Assembly (NCBI GenBank): GCA_037974965.1
Contig: JBBPFI010000005.1
Location: forward strand, 1,178,001 to 1,242,000
Reading direction: 5' to 3'
Source of the DNA: Dacryopinax spathularia
Lineage: Eukaryota; Basidiomycota; Dacrymycetes; Dacrymycetales; Dacrymycetaceae
Length of the DNA: 64,000 nucleotides
Shown here: positions 22,587 through 34,700 of the stretch, piece by piece
Layout of the letters: every line of letters begins with the position of its first letter
Position numbering within the stretch: the first letter of the stretch is position 1
The notes under the pieces: model-generated
What the model saw: only the letters and a program-made list of their open reading frames with translations
What the model was told of the DNA's origin: nothing
Database searches by the model: none
Position numbers and translations under genes: made by a program

Positions 22587-23904
22587 ATGGACACACCTTC
22601 CCAGGTTCTGTCATACGCCGACTCGATTGCCGACATACGGGTACATCCCACCCTGACACACCTTGCTGCTGTGTTGACTTACGAGGGCTACAGATAGGGT
22701 CATGTGTTGCCCTTGCTCTGCTGTTGCACGACTATAGCCTCACCTTCCAACAAGAGGTAGACTATGTCTGGTCTGCACCGTGGAACTTCGGCAAATGTGT
22801 ATTTCTGGTTATCCGATACCTGCCTTGGATGGATCATATTGCCATCTTGCTGGGTCTCTTAACCGCCGATGCCTAACATACGCGCACTCACTCTTGTCGT
22901 AGAGGTGACATTGCCTCGACCTGTGACGGAGCTCTGTCGGGTCGCATCATACTGGCACTACAGTATGGCGTCTTTCCCATTTTCCAAGTTATTTTGCGCT
23001 TACCGTTGGTGATAGCAAGTTGCGTTCTCGGAGCTGTCCTAGCAGACGGCGTAATCGGCCTGCGAACATGGGCAATCTGGGACCGCACAAGACTCGCCGC
23101 AATATTTATTCTCGCAACATGGCTGGGGACAGTAACAGCAGCAGTCTATTATTTCTCAATGTACCAAACGAGCGGGTTCATCTGTACGTCTTCTCCCCTC
23201 TGAATGCGAGTAGACGGAGCTGATAAGGAAATAGACGAACCTCTGCCACCGAGCGCTCCGGAGATTCTTGGCTGCCATTTTACTGTCGGCGGGTCGGATG
23301 CGTCGTTCAAGATGTACATCGTGCTAGGCGTTTATCAAGTCGGTCCGTCATACCGTCAAAATCGCTCGGCGCTCGAGCTGACCTTCCTTCCAGTAATCTT
23401 CCTTGCAACGGCTGCTCGAGGCTTCAATCATCGTACATGCCTGCATACGCGACTGGCTAACCAGGAGTGCTGATGGCGAAAATAGTGCGAAACCATCCAG
23501 CCCATGTCATGACTGTTCTTTATCGCGACGCGTTCTTCGCTACTGCCTGCCTCTTCGGTGCGTCTGCTTCCTCATCCATGCCTTCCACGCGATCTGACGT
23601 AGAGGACAGTCGTCGTCGTGATCAACATGGTCTTCGCCCTCGCCGACGTACGTCCCCACGCATGTTTAACCCCCCTCACGAGTCATGATCTCCTGCGCAG
23701 CTCAACTTCCAATACGGCCTCATAGTGATCTACCGCGCATTCCTAGCAATCCTCCCAGCCCGAATCATCCTAAACATGCGCGAAGCGTCCATGTCAACGA
23801 ACGGGTTTGACATGGAGACTATTGAGTTGCCGAAGATCACCCCACCGGGGACGAGGGGCGGGAGCAGGAATGTGAGTGAGATGGACTTGCCAACTGCTGT
23901 CTAG
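22587..23904 (+). CDS. DUF6533 seven-helix membrane protein D5
   Basis: The only plus-strand DUF6533 gene here. Exon 1 (22587-22640) encodes MDTPSQVLSYADSIADIR. Exon 2 starts at 22694 after CTACAG and reads IGSCVALALLLHDYSL, then TFQQEVDYVWSAPWNFGKC and FLVIRYLPWMD, a divergent version of the family core (the usual YDYLLTFP and WTPGK are changed). Later exons carry GLRTWAIWDRTR, LATAARGFNH, VMTVLYRDA and YRAFLAILPARIILNMREA, ending at 23904. No 10-nt microexon is evident: exons 1 and 2 join in phase 0. The C-terminal motifs group it loosely with D1-D4. Middle-exon boundaries were not all resolved. Confidence 0.78.
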
Positions 23905-24145
23905 GATGTGCGAGAGGCGAGGACGATCTAGAATCAAAAGGGACGCTTTCGGGTAAGTTATACGTATCACTTATTTATCGTTGTGGGACTCTGCAGATAG
24001 TGCACAAACGAAAATATCGATCAGATGATCATTTCCGTACTGTGTTGCATGGTGATCCCAGCCAAGCATCCGATACAGTAAAACATCGTGAGAGATGGGC
24101 AAGGTCAGGTCGATCGTAGTAACTCCAGTATCTCTTGTACCCCTC

Positions 24146-26184
24146 TTATGCCGATGACCGGGTCTTCCTCTCCCTCTCCAATCGAACAACATGATCCCAC
24201 GCCCCTTTCGTAATCTCAGCCTCATGACACAAATAGCTCTCCAACCTGCCCCCACGAATCAGCACATGCCCACACTCTTACTTCCCCTCCACGCGAAAAG
24301 AAAAAGAAGAAGAAAAAGAAGCACGCACTTAGTCAAGCTCATCCTCAAACTCAAATCATCGCTCGTCAGCCCCTTCTCCCCCAACTCCTTCCGTTCCCTC
24401 ACGAACTCCGACTGGATATGACCCGCCATTTCCTGCCCGATCGGGACGGCGGACTTGGAGACCGCTTGGTGCTTGGCGCCGGCGAGCCAGAGTCTGTATT
24501 CCTGCAATTGCTCTTCTGACAGCGGAGTGGGTGCGGGGGGAGGGGTGGAGAGAGGGCGGAGGGGGACGATTATATCTGTCTGTGTTTGGAGGTTAGAGGT
24601 AGAAGAGTGGAGAGGGGAGGGGAGGGTAAGGGAAGGGAGGTACGCACGTTGAAGAATGGACTGTTTGAACCGCTGGTGAGGACGATGAACCCCAAGTCGG
24701 TGGGGAAGTCGTACGAGCTGAAAGGGAATGCATAGGCGAGGGTTTGGGCGGTCATGGCGCTCTGCATCGTGGCAATGTTCCTCACACCTCGTCAAGCATC
24801 AGCAACTTTCTCCTCGCGCAATGGGGGGGAGGTTATGGTACATACCTCGGTCTTCCAGTTTCCCCTCTCCTATCCCTTGCTCGTCAACTAGTACTACCGT
24901 CCCCGGCGCAAGCTGGAGAGCCCCACTCCGCAGATCTTCGCTCTCGTCCTTCAGAGCGGAAGAAGGCGCAAAAGGGACCTCATTGAGGTACTTGATCGAT
25001 AGTGGGATCTCAGCCACGATCGGCAACAACAGCTCGAGGCACTGCCGAAGTGTTGATGCGGCCGAAGGTGGGAAATGGGAGAGGCAGAGGGTGGGCGGTG
25101 GGAGGAAGGGAGAGCGGGATTGACTGCCCCATTCACTCATTAGTGGGTATATGATGGGGGGAACAGGAGGAGACGCACACTCTTGCGATCGAGCAGAGTA
25201 GGACGTACTCCGCTGCTAGCTCGTCGCCCTGCAGCGCACTTGCCGCAAGCCAGCAGACCAATTCCTGCCTCACCTCCGCACTCGACCTGCCCCGGGCAGG
25301 CGGCATAGGATACGCAGCCTTGACCAGCGTCGCAGGCAAGGGTGTAGAAAACAGCACGTGCAACGAAGGTAGGAGCACTTCCTCGTCTTCTGATTCGTCG
25401 CCTAGCGTGTTGAGACGTGGGTCGAACGTGAGGATACCGACGAAGTCGTGGACTGTTGAGGGCTTGAATTCGGTGGTATTGTACGATTTTACGAGGGCAC
25501 CGATGTGTGGTGTATCGGGAAGGGGGAACTTGTGCTCCATGGAAGCCGTAGAGGCGGAAGGCGTGCCTTCCACAGCAGCTGCAGCGACGAGTCATCAGGT
25601 CAGGCAGATCAGATGGGTCAAAGAGAGCGTACGCACCTGGATGTTTCCCGTCCAGCACCTCCCCTACCCAACTACTCTCCCCAGGTACGCTCACGCTCCA
25701 GAAAACCGTCCTCTCCCTCCATCGTTCCCTCCCCCTCGCCCCAACGTTCAAGGCATCCTGCAACGTCCTCAAATTGAACGTCTCCCCTTCCCCTTGCCCG
25801 TGCGCAGGAGCAACACCATTAGCCTGAGGAGGCAGCGTATCGAGCCCATAGCCAAGATGAGAGACGTATATCTCCGGCGAGCCCGAGGTGTCCTGGACCA
25901 TCGCCCTAAACCTTACTAGCGACCCAGAGGGGTACGACCCAGGCGGATGGTGCACATCAAGTGGCGGAATCTGCACTCCCTGTCAGATCTCCCCGTGCTC
26001 ATGCTAGGCTACCAGGAGGAAAGAGGAGCACCTTGTGCAAGTTGTTGCTGCTGTCGAATAGGTTGCGGAAGTGGGACTCTACGACTTGCGGGAGTGAGGT
26101 GGAGGAGGATGTGTGTTGGGATTGGAGGTCGCGGATTACGTTTATCGGATGAGAGAGGGCGTCGGATAGTGCTGCTGTCACCAT
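24146..26184 (-). CDS. MCMBP: Mini-chromosome maintenance complex-binding protein (MCMBP)
   Basis: Homolog of MCMBP (plant ETG1), the nuclear factor that binds MCM3-7, unloads or assembles MCM complexes and supports replication and sister-chromatid cohesion. Seven exons: 26184-26032, 25970-25637, 25578-25179, 25123-24846, 24787-24648, 24579-24329, 24245-24146, giving 551 aa with consistent phases. N-terminal IPPLDVHHPPGSYPSGSLVR and FRAMVQDTSGSPEIYV match the conserved MCMBP start; HKFPLPDTP, VHDFVGILTFDPR, LLCSIARV and the helical tail GAWDHVVRLERERK are further family landmarks. The last intron (minus strand) has a long CT tract from 24298 to 24322. The start at 26184 has an AAAATGG context; upstream in-frame ATGs exist. 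Exon 5 uses a GAG acceptor. Confidence 0.9.
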
Positions 26185-26375
26185 TTTGGATGCGGGAGGG
26201 TGGAGAGATAGGAAAATGGACTGAGGACCCGAGGAGGCAAGGGGGACGCGTCGCGTGAAAGACGCGTTGGACATTACGTGCGCATTCCGGTACAATATCT
26301 CGAGATCTCCGAACCCTTCAACCCAAAATTTGTATTTGCCTCAATGTAGGAATATGATACAGTGCTGTCCGAGTA

Positions 26376-27631
26376 TTAGGCCCCACAGTAAAACGGATCA
26401 TCAGCATGACATCTCGCCCAACACTCCGCCCTCGCCTGCTCGGCATAAACAGGCGACGTCAGATCCTCCCACGCGTACCACCACCCACACAAAACCACAT
26501 AATACATGAACCACCTCAGAAAGCACGCGACGGCCCAGAACGGGAAGAGGAGCACTCTCCCCACACAAGTCCCAAGACTGGCGCAGAACGTGTTGCGGTC
26601 GTGTGCGAGAGGGTCGAGGAAGTCCGCGTCCCAGTCCTGGGTTTCTGGAAGGGAACAGCAGAGACAGCAGTGCGCGCGGAGCCAGAGCACGCAGCCAGAG
26701 AGACAGATGTCGAGTCCTTCTATGAAGGCCGTACATGCCGAGTCGCAGCAGCCCCACAGGCCGAGCAAGCAGGGACGGAAGCACGCGTCCACGCCCTCGG
26801 CACTTTCCTGCAGGGCTTGGGCAAGTTGGTCGCCGACGCTCGCGGCGTGGCGCAGATCGTGGAGTTCTTCCTTTGGACGCATCTTCACTTCGACTTTGAA
26901 CGCCCATGCATCTTCACCCGCCTTATTCGTCGGAACGGGCAGCGGATCCCTCCACTTCAAAGGCCGATCGAGCGCCGGTGCCCGGGCTACAACCGGCTTC
27001 CCACTCGTCTCCGTGTTCCCTCCCGCGGAGCGTGCCGCAGTACTGACGTTCGTGTTACCGTTCGCACCAGAAGTCGGTATGGAAGCAGGGAGGAAGATCC
27101 TGACCCTCGAAGGGTGGATCGATTCCCTCGCGCAGATATAGTGCCTCAACGAGCTCACAGACCCAGGAGGGGCAAGATGCTCATACGCGAACTCAGCGAG
27201 GGACGGGTCGTCCGCGTGGATCCTTTCGCGTGAGTGAAGTGGAGAACCGTTCTTCTCTACATGTAGCACGGAACACAGGTCAGCGAGAGGACGTAAGAGA
27301 AGGTAGGTCAGGGAAGGGGCGTACGATGTAGACGATAGTACCCCTTTGTTAGGCGTTGGTAGTTCGGATGGTTGTGCCTCCTCATGGGGAACGTCTCTAG
27401 GCTCGTCACCCCGTCCCCATCTACATTCCCTCCCATACCGGCGAAGCCAGGTCTCGGCGGCGCCAACGGCCCATTCACGTCCACGTTCATAGGGAGCGCC
27501 GCCGCCGGAGGTCGAGTGATCACATCCCCTCCTTGCCCGGGCGGACGAGATCCCCACTGCTCACTCGCCGCCCGTTGCGTCCCTGCTCTCCCCTGCGGCG
27601 GTGGTCGAGTCGTCGCCGCACCTTCAGCCAT
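26376..27631 (-). CDS. Cys-rich putative membrane protein, unknown function
   Basis: Not recognised. Two exons, 27631-27325 and 27256-26376, separated by a 68-nt intron, give 395 aa. The N-terminal ~100 residues are Pro/Gly/Arg-rich and look disordered. A middle part contains FAYEHLAPPGSVSSLRHYIC and a likely helical KVEVKMRPKEELHDLRHA. The C-terminal ~130 residues are dense in Cys and aromatics (FRPCLLGLWGCCDSACTAF, then HCCLCCSLPETQ). Hydrophobic segments LLFPFWAVACFLRWF and MYYVVLCGWWYAWEDL are likely membrane helices. More than 15 Cys in this part suggest metal binding or heavy palmitoylation, somewhat like PLAC8-type proteins, but I cannot assign that family. It lies 190 bp upstream of MCMBP on the same strand and diverges from the J-protein gene. 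Confidence 0.75.
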
Positions 27632-28160
27632 ATCTCACACCGAGCACAAGTCGAAGAACGGGATTCCGAGCCATTTGTCGGGGGGTGAGGGAAGTGGAAG
27701 TTGATATTGATATTTGTGTTGGGGAGATGAAGTGCTTCCTGCAGGGAAGCGCGGTTGCCGCACTGGTCTGGCGCCTACTTGGTTTCCCGGGCCTGAGCTG
27801 TGGGCGGGCCATGAGGCGCCAGCGAGGCAGGTTTTCGGGGATCCCGGGACATCACATCGTTTTCGGCTGCGGAAGACGGCGACATTCTGATGGGGCTGCC
27901 CTTAGAAATTAGGGGCACCGGTGCTGTGAGGACGCGTGGATGGTATTATGGATAAGACAGTTCGAGTTTAGAGTGTTGCACGAGGGCCATCAAGGAATGG
28001 TACAAATCGAGCACCGATCACGTGCCCTATGGCCTGTTATTGTCAGCGGCTGTGCCTGTAATGCGCGACGCGACGTACATTCACCCAATCACTCACAGCG
28101 CGTCACCTCCATTCCAGTCCTCCTCCTCCCTTAACCCCCACCTCTCAGAAAACCGGCACG
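27632..28160. promoter_or_regulatory. Bidirectional promoter region
   Basis: The Cys-rich gene (minus) and the J-protein gene (plus) start on either side of this 529-bp stretch, so both promoters must lie here. No TATA box or known factor site stands out. Confidence 0.5.
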
Positions 28161-29290
28161 ATGTCCTCCTCGGTAGACGCCATATTCCCCGACGGCCCAC
28201 CCGACTCCCTCTACTCCCTGCTCAACCTCGACACCAGCGCCACCCCCGCCCAGATAAAGACCGCCTACCGTAAACTCGCGCTCCTCCACCATCCCGATAA
28301 ACACGCCACCAAATCCGAGGAAGAGAAACAAGAGCACGCGATCAAGTTCCAGCAAGTCGGGTTTGCGTACACTGTGTTGAGCGACGAGAAACGGCGCGCG
28401 AGGTATGATCGGACTGGGTCGCTCGAGGATGGGCTGGAGTTGGATATGGGTGATGGGGAGGGCGGGTGGGAGGCGTATTTCGAGCAGCTGTTTGCGGATG
28501 TGACGAAACAGAGGTTGGATGAGGATAAGGCTCTGTATCAGGGTTCGTGTCTCCCTCTCTTATCCTTTCCTTTGCTGGCAGGTGCTAACGTGAGATAGGA
28601 GGAGACGAGGAACTGCAAGACCTGAAAGAGGCTTATGTCAAATACGAAGGCAACCTACCCGATATACTCGACTCCATCCCCCACTCAAACTACACCGACG
28701 AGCCGCGCCTCATCGCCCGCCTAAAACCGCTCATCTCATCGGGCGAGCTGCCCCATTTCCCCAACTGGGACAAAACGACCTCGGACAAAGCGGCTGCGAA
28801 AGAGAGGAAGAAGGCGGGGAAGAAGGAGGAGAAGGAGGCGGAGGAGATGGCTAAGGAGCTGGGGGTGTGGGATGAGTTTTATGGGAGTGGGAAGAAGGGG
28901 AAGCGGCAGGGGAAAGGTGGGGGGAAGAAGGATGAGGGGAAGGAGAATGAGGATGATACGAGTGCGCTGCAGGCACTGATCCTGAAGAAGAGGCAGAATG
29001 CGGGGAGCTTCTTGGATAACCTGGCGGCGAAGTACGCTGAGCCCGAAAAGAAGAAGCAGGCGAAAGGCAAGGGGAAGAGCAAGAAGCGTCCTGCTGCTGC
29101 TGAGGACGGAGAGGATGGCTGGGAGGACGAGGAGGACGCTAGTCCGAAGAAGAAGGTCAAGAAGGACGTGCATGATGAGTTGGACGAGATGGACGATGAG
29201 GCGTTTAGGAAGCTGCAGGAGGGGATGTTTGGCAAGAAGAAGGAATCTGGAGCGGGAAAAGCAAGTGGGAGGAAGAAAGCGGTCAAATGA
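28161..29290 (+). CDS. DNAJC9-like J-domain protein
   Basis: Nuclear-type J protein resembling human DNAJC9, an HSP70 co-chaperone and histone H3-H4 chaperone. Exons 28161-28542 and 28599-29290 give 357 aa. The J domain spans residues ~15-88 with LYSLLNLDTSATPAQIKTAY and the HPDK tripeptide (LLHHPDKHA). FAYTVLSDEKRRARYDRTG closes it. After it come acidic DGLELDMGDGEGGWEAYFEQL and the helical region with ISSGELPHFPNW, as in DNAJC9. The C-terminal third is Lys/Glu-rich (KKGKRQGKGGGKKDEGKE; KKKVKKDVHDELDEMDDEAF), a likely nuclear localisation and histone-binding region. Length is somewhat above the animal protein (260 aa). Confidence 0.9.
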
Positions 29291-30890
29291 GGGCAGCGCC
29301 GTTTCTTCCTTCTAGTTTCCGTTCCTTTCCATATAGCCATGCCTTGTTATACCGCGTCCACTTCTGTATCAACATCATCTATCTCTCCTCATCCGCGGTC
29401 CGTACTCCTTCGACTGAACGCGATGCGGCCAATATCATTGCCCCACGCCCTAGGCACCCCCAACCAGACCGTGTTCAGACTGCGGTCATTGGGTACGCCA
29501 CGGCGCACTCAACTGGACAGGACAGCCCCCAGTCATCGGCAGAATTCAAGCCTATCACAGCAGCAAAAAGACCGCCCCACTTTGATGGGCTGACGAACAG
29601 CCAAAAGACCGCAGTGCCAGCGCAGGATATGTCGTGCTCGCATGATGCCCTTTCGAAGGAAAGGACGAACCAACAGAGGGGTGGTCAAGGGAGGCACGGC
29701 CAAAGAGAGGAGTAAAGTGGATACACTAGCCCCAGGTGGTCCCCTGAGACCAGAGTAGACCCGGAGGACCGACACTGTAGGGCGGGTTGGATACAGCTGT
29801 TCCACCGGCGGGAGGCGTTAGCGGGCTGCAGTAAACGCTGCCTGACACCGCTCGAGGGGTGTGATGAGAGCCCTTTACGTAGCTCGCTCCGTTTAGACGT
29901 AATCCATCCACAAAACCACCCCAACGAGCAAAACAGCAGATGATCCAGTGCGGCATTTTCGCCGGAATCAACTAGAGCGTCCAGTCGTAGGTGACCGTCA
30001 TGCGTCGTCTAAGGACTCCCGAGCATTCGGCAGCACTAGCCCGAGGTACAGGGACCTCCTGAAGCAGCGTCGTACGACCAGGCTGTGCCCTAGCAGAAGT
30101 TGCCAGATAGCATGCGTGTTGCTGGTCTTGAGTTGCACCATCCTTTGAGGGAGGCGGGCGAACGTAGTTGGTAAGTACTAGGGGGAGAGATCGGCACTGC
30201 ATATGCTCCTTGCCCCTTGCCCTATCAGCAGCAATACCGCATGGGCATCAGGAGCCTCCTTGACCCCAAAGCGGGCCGTTGTTGGTTTTGTGAGATTTCC
30301 GCGAATTCGGTTTGTGCGTCAGTGCAGAAGCATGCTAGCAGCTTCTTCCGATACCGGAATACATCTTCCGCCCTGTCCGGAAAAGGTCGTGCCCCGTGTT
30401 GCAACTTGCACCAGTGGGTTCCCGCTCCCTTACTTGCGGATATCGATCTGCCGAACTCCCTTCTTCAGATGTCGACTTCTCCCTTCTTACCAGCCGCTCG
30501 TGATGCAACCATCAGTGATGACAACGCGTCATAGTCTGAACAGATAGGGGCCGAGGCGTCCATGGAGCCGTTTGGTTTTCAGCATACATGGAGCCGTGAC
30601 AGCCGTCGGCGCAGGTAAGGCAATTTTGGTTTAGGCTAGCCCTGGCTTTGGAGGGCACGGCTGAATGGGGTGACATGTTGAGCCGGTGTAGGCTTGGCAG
30701 GCATGAAGCACCGCGGGCACGAGTGTGCCTGCCCGATCCAGGATGAAGAGACAAAGGAGGAAAGCAGGCATCAGCGCGCATCATCTGCGGAGAAATACAC
30801 CATCGGTCCATTATCTTCCAGCGCGCTCAAATTCACAATCGATGCCTATCGCCCCGATCTCGTCCGAGGACGGGCCAATCCCACCAGGGC
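29291..30890. other. Gene-poor stretch after the J-protein gene
   Basis: No frame in either strand shows family motifs or splice-consistent continuation. Together with the next 0.9 kb this is the longest gene-free stretch in the first half of the window. A non-coding RNA or an unrecognised small gene is possible; nothing in the sequence proves it. Confidence 0.35.
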
Positions 30891-31329
30891 AAAAATGCCT
30901 CACATCGCCGCTCTTCTCCAACCTTCTCGGACGGGAACAAACGCCACATCAGCACCCGTGCTGACACACCAGGTCCAGGGTTCTGAAAATGCCTCATGGG
31001 CGGAGCTCAATTGTTCCCGTAGGTTCCGCGCCGCGCGGCGATGCCAAGTGGACCAATAGCAGGAGAGTAAATGCGCGATTTTGGCCGTACCAAGGCCCAC
31101 CCGGATGATTGACCACCCTTGGTCTGCGGTTTTGCGCCCTGTGCTGCGCTCTCTCAGAAGGGGACGACCGCGCGGAGCTCGAATGCGCGCGTACGCTGAC
31201 GAGCCAGGCAGAATTTCGCCCCTGGAGACTGTTGGTCTCGCCCCGACAGCTCGACTCACCGTGCTCTTTACGTATGAACAGTCATCGGCAGTTCGGCAGC
31301 AGTTGTCTCACCTTCCCAAAAATGCCTCA
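30891..31329. promoter_or_regulatory. Three copies of AAAATGCCTCA upstream of the copper ATPase
   Basis: The 11-mer AAAATGCCTCA occurs on the plus strand at 30892-30902, 30986-30996 and 31319-31329. The outer two extend to AAAAATGCCTCA and are followed by TCGCC within a few bases. They lie about 450-890 bp before the ATPase start codon, and a TATATA stretch follows at about 31444. Repetition in one orientation within 440 bp suggests a regulatory site. I do not recognise it as the binding site of a known copper regulator. Confidence 0.5.
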
Positions 31330-31781
31330 TCGCCCAAGCGGGTGATCGGGCGTCATATTCCCCTCTCGCCAAGTGTGGCGCTGACTGAGGAGGGAGCGGA
31401 GGGGTTGATGCGGGCGGCGAAATTCGCGCATCCTCAGCCGGGGTATATACACGATGCGCAGCACGTACTGTGCATATACGTACCCTGTTGAAGGCTATCG
31501 CACTTGATCTTACGGAATTGCCTCCTGGCTACAACGTTGCTCTGCTCTGTACTACCACCTGCTTCCTCTTACTCTCGCTCGTCGGCATCTGCTAGCCTAA
31601 TTGGACGCACGACTGTCGACACCTGAAGTTCGCGCTATTATCATAAGCCATAATCCCTCATCCGGCAGCCACCGTCAATTCTGCCAGGTTTTCACGCCCG
31701 CAAACAACAACCATCACGTACCAATACCAATACCAAGGGAAGGCCAGCAAAACCCGCTCAACGCCCATCTGACGGCCGATC

Positions 31782-34700
31782 ATGCCTTGCCCTTCACCCT
31801 CACCATCCCCTCTACCAGGGCCGACAAGTCCGGCCGCACGGGCTGAATGCACCCGTCCAGTTACTCCGAGGGCCTCATACGAATCCTCGAGAATATCGGA
31901 CACGCAACTCCAACCTGCCAGTCCGGAAGGCAAAAATGACGGCAGGAAATCATGCGACCCGCTCTGTGCATGCTGCACTCGCATGGCTGCACTCCGCGCA
32001 TCCCAAGCATCCACATCGGCCGCGGGGCCCCTGTCTTCCCTTTCTCACCCTCAAACTCCTTCCGCCCCTACTGAGGCAGGGGACGACCTTCTGGCGGGTT
32101 CTTGCTGCCAGGGCATAAAGTCCTCCCCTTTGCCTGGAAAGGATGAGACCTGCGAGTGTCCCTGCGATCCCCAGGCTCCCTGTCGTCAGCCTGCTGCGAG
32201 GAACGAGTTCGCGAGGGGCTTCTTGAGGTTCCTGCCTCGTTCTTTGTCGGCTAGGATGGATTCGGATCTGGAGAAGGGCGTCGCTCCTCGCGAGGAGAAG
32301 CAGGAGATGGCCTTGAATGTGGAGGTGGAGAAACACGAGCCATGGATGGTGCTCACGCAACTCAGCATAAGTGGCATGACCTGCAGGTACGTCCCCCTCT
32401 CATATATGCGCGCATATATGCTGACTCTGCTCCTGTTCTCTAGTTCATGCACATCATCGATCACCTCCGCCCTTCTCGCCCTTCCAGGAGTCACGAACGT
32501 CGACGTTTCACTTATCTCACATTCAGCCGCTGTGACGCATGACGATAACTCAGTCAGCGCGGAGAAAGTGCGGGAAGAGGTCGAAGATGTCGGGTTTGAG
32601 GCTCAGGTCGTCTCCTCTCGGCCCCTGCACACTGAGCCTGAGTCGGAGGAAGAGGAAGAGGAGGAGGAGGGGAAGGATAAGAGAGTGAGAAGCTTCTTTG
32701 CTGTCGGAGGGATGACATGCAGGTTGGTTTATCTCATTCATCCCCTTGATCTAAAGCTGATGATGTTCCAGTTCCTGCACGAGCACGTTAACACAGCAGC
32801 TCTCCCCATTACCATCTGTCGAAGAGCTCGACATCTCCCTTCGGTCCAATAGCGCAAGCATGGTACACGATCCTGCACTCTTACCCGTTGAAAGCATTGT
32901 GGAAGCTATCGAGGACTGCGGTTTCGAGGCTACCTTCGTTCGGTCTGAACCCGTTGGTGGCAGTCAGGTGGAGGAAGGGAAGGAGCGTAAGAAGGACGGA
33001 AAGAAGGGGAAGGGGAAGGGACCCCAAAAGCGGGAGGTGACGCTCTGTATCCCTGGTGCAAAGGAAGGGTGGGTACCCTCCTCTCACCCTATTGGTGCCC
33101 TAAATACTGATTACCGAGTTAGAGAGACACGACAGGCCGTCCTCTCCGTTCTTTCCTCACTAGGCGTCAAAGTGCTCACCCCGCCTTCAAGCTCTCCGGA
33201 CCTGTTCACCCTGTCCTACGTTCCTTCCCCGACCCTAACAATCCGTACCATCCTCGCATCTCTGCCTTCAGGCCTGGAAGGCACGCTCTACCGCCCTCCA
33301 ACGCTCTCCGAGCTCGCACGCAAGTCGCAGCTGAAAGAACTGCATCACCGCCTACTAGCCTTCGCACTCTCATTCCTCTTCGCCATACCCACATTCGTGA
33401 TCGGCATCGTGGGCATGCTCCTCCTTCCATCAACGAGCAACTTCAACATGTGGTGTATGTTCCCCGCCTGGGGCGGAGCAACAGCCGGCACACTATTCCT
33501 CTTCGCGCTCGCGACGCCCGTCTACTTCGTTCTTGCCGCTCGGACATTCCACTACCACGCCTACCTCGCTCTCCGTGCTGCGGTCCGGAGGAAGCCCTTC
33601 AAGCTGCAGCATCTCATTTCATTCGGGAACATGGACACGCTCGTTTCACTCTCGATCACAGTCGCCTACTGGAGTAGCATCGGTATGATGGCCCGTGATA
33701 TCTCCCTCGGTTCGGGTAACGGAACAGGAGCCACGTACTTCGACAGCGTCGTCTTCCTGGTGTTCTTTATCCTTATGGGTCGGTGTCTTGAGGCTCGGGC
33801 GAGGGTCATGACGGGCGATGCTATCGCGCTCCTAGGTACACTGCGGCCCGAGACAGCAGATCTGGTCATCTCCGAGCCTACCACGCTCTCTCCTACCGAC
33901 CTGGCAGCGGCAAACCAGAAGCTGCCTGCTTCAAGAGATAGCGAGGATTCGACACAGGCGACGCCGCTGAGGACGCAACCGATTCCCGTCTCTCAGCTCG
34001 AGATCGGCGACCGGATCCTTCTCCGGCCTGGTTCTCTCCCGCCTGCAGATGGCACCCTCGTCTCGGGCAGCACGACATTCGACGAGTCCTCACTCACGGG
34101 CGAAAGCGTACCCGTTCCCAAGTTTCCGGGCGACGAGATCTGGACGGGTACTACCAACCTCTCATCCGCTTGCGTGATCGAAGTTTCCGCCCTTGGCGAA
34201 GGGACGATGCTCGAGCGGATCGTCCGGGCTGTCGGCGATGCGCAGGGCAGGAAAGCGCCCGTCGAGCTCCTCGCCGACCGGATCACGGCCGTCTTCGTAC
34301 CCGTTATCATCTGGCTGTCGATCGCCGTGCTCGTCATTTGGCTCGCCTGTTCGCTCACCAACGCCGTGCCCGCGTCGTACCTCTCCGCCTCCGACTTGGG
34401 AGGCAGCATGGGCACCAACGTCAACACCAAGGCCAACCGCGTCTTCTTCAGCTTCGAGTTCATGATCGCCGTCCTGGTTGTTGCCTGCCCATGCGGGATC
34501 GGGCTCGCTGCGCCTACTGCTCAGGCTGTGGGCGCCGGCCTTGCGGCCAAGATGGGCGTCTTGGCTCAGGGAGGTGGAGAGGCCTTCCAGCTTGCGACGC
34601 AGGTCGACACCGTCGTGTTTGACAAGACGGGCACCATCACTGTCGGGGAGACGAAGGTCGAAGATGCCCTATTCCTGGACGGCGAAGAAAAAGGCTGGGT

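Noticed and set aside
24298-24322. AAG/A-rich microsatellite
   Set aside because: On the gene strand it is the polypyrimidine tract of the last MCMBP intron, so it is explained.
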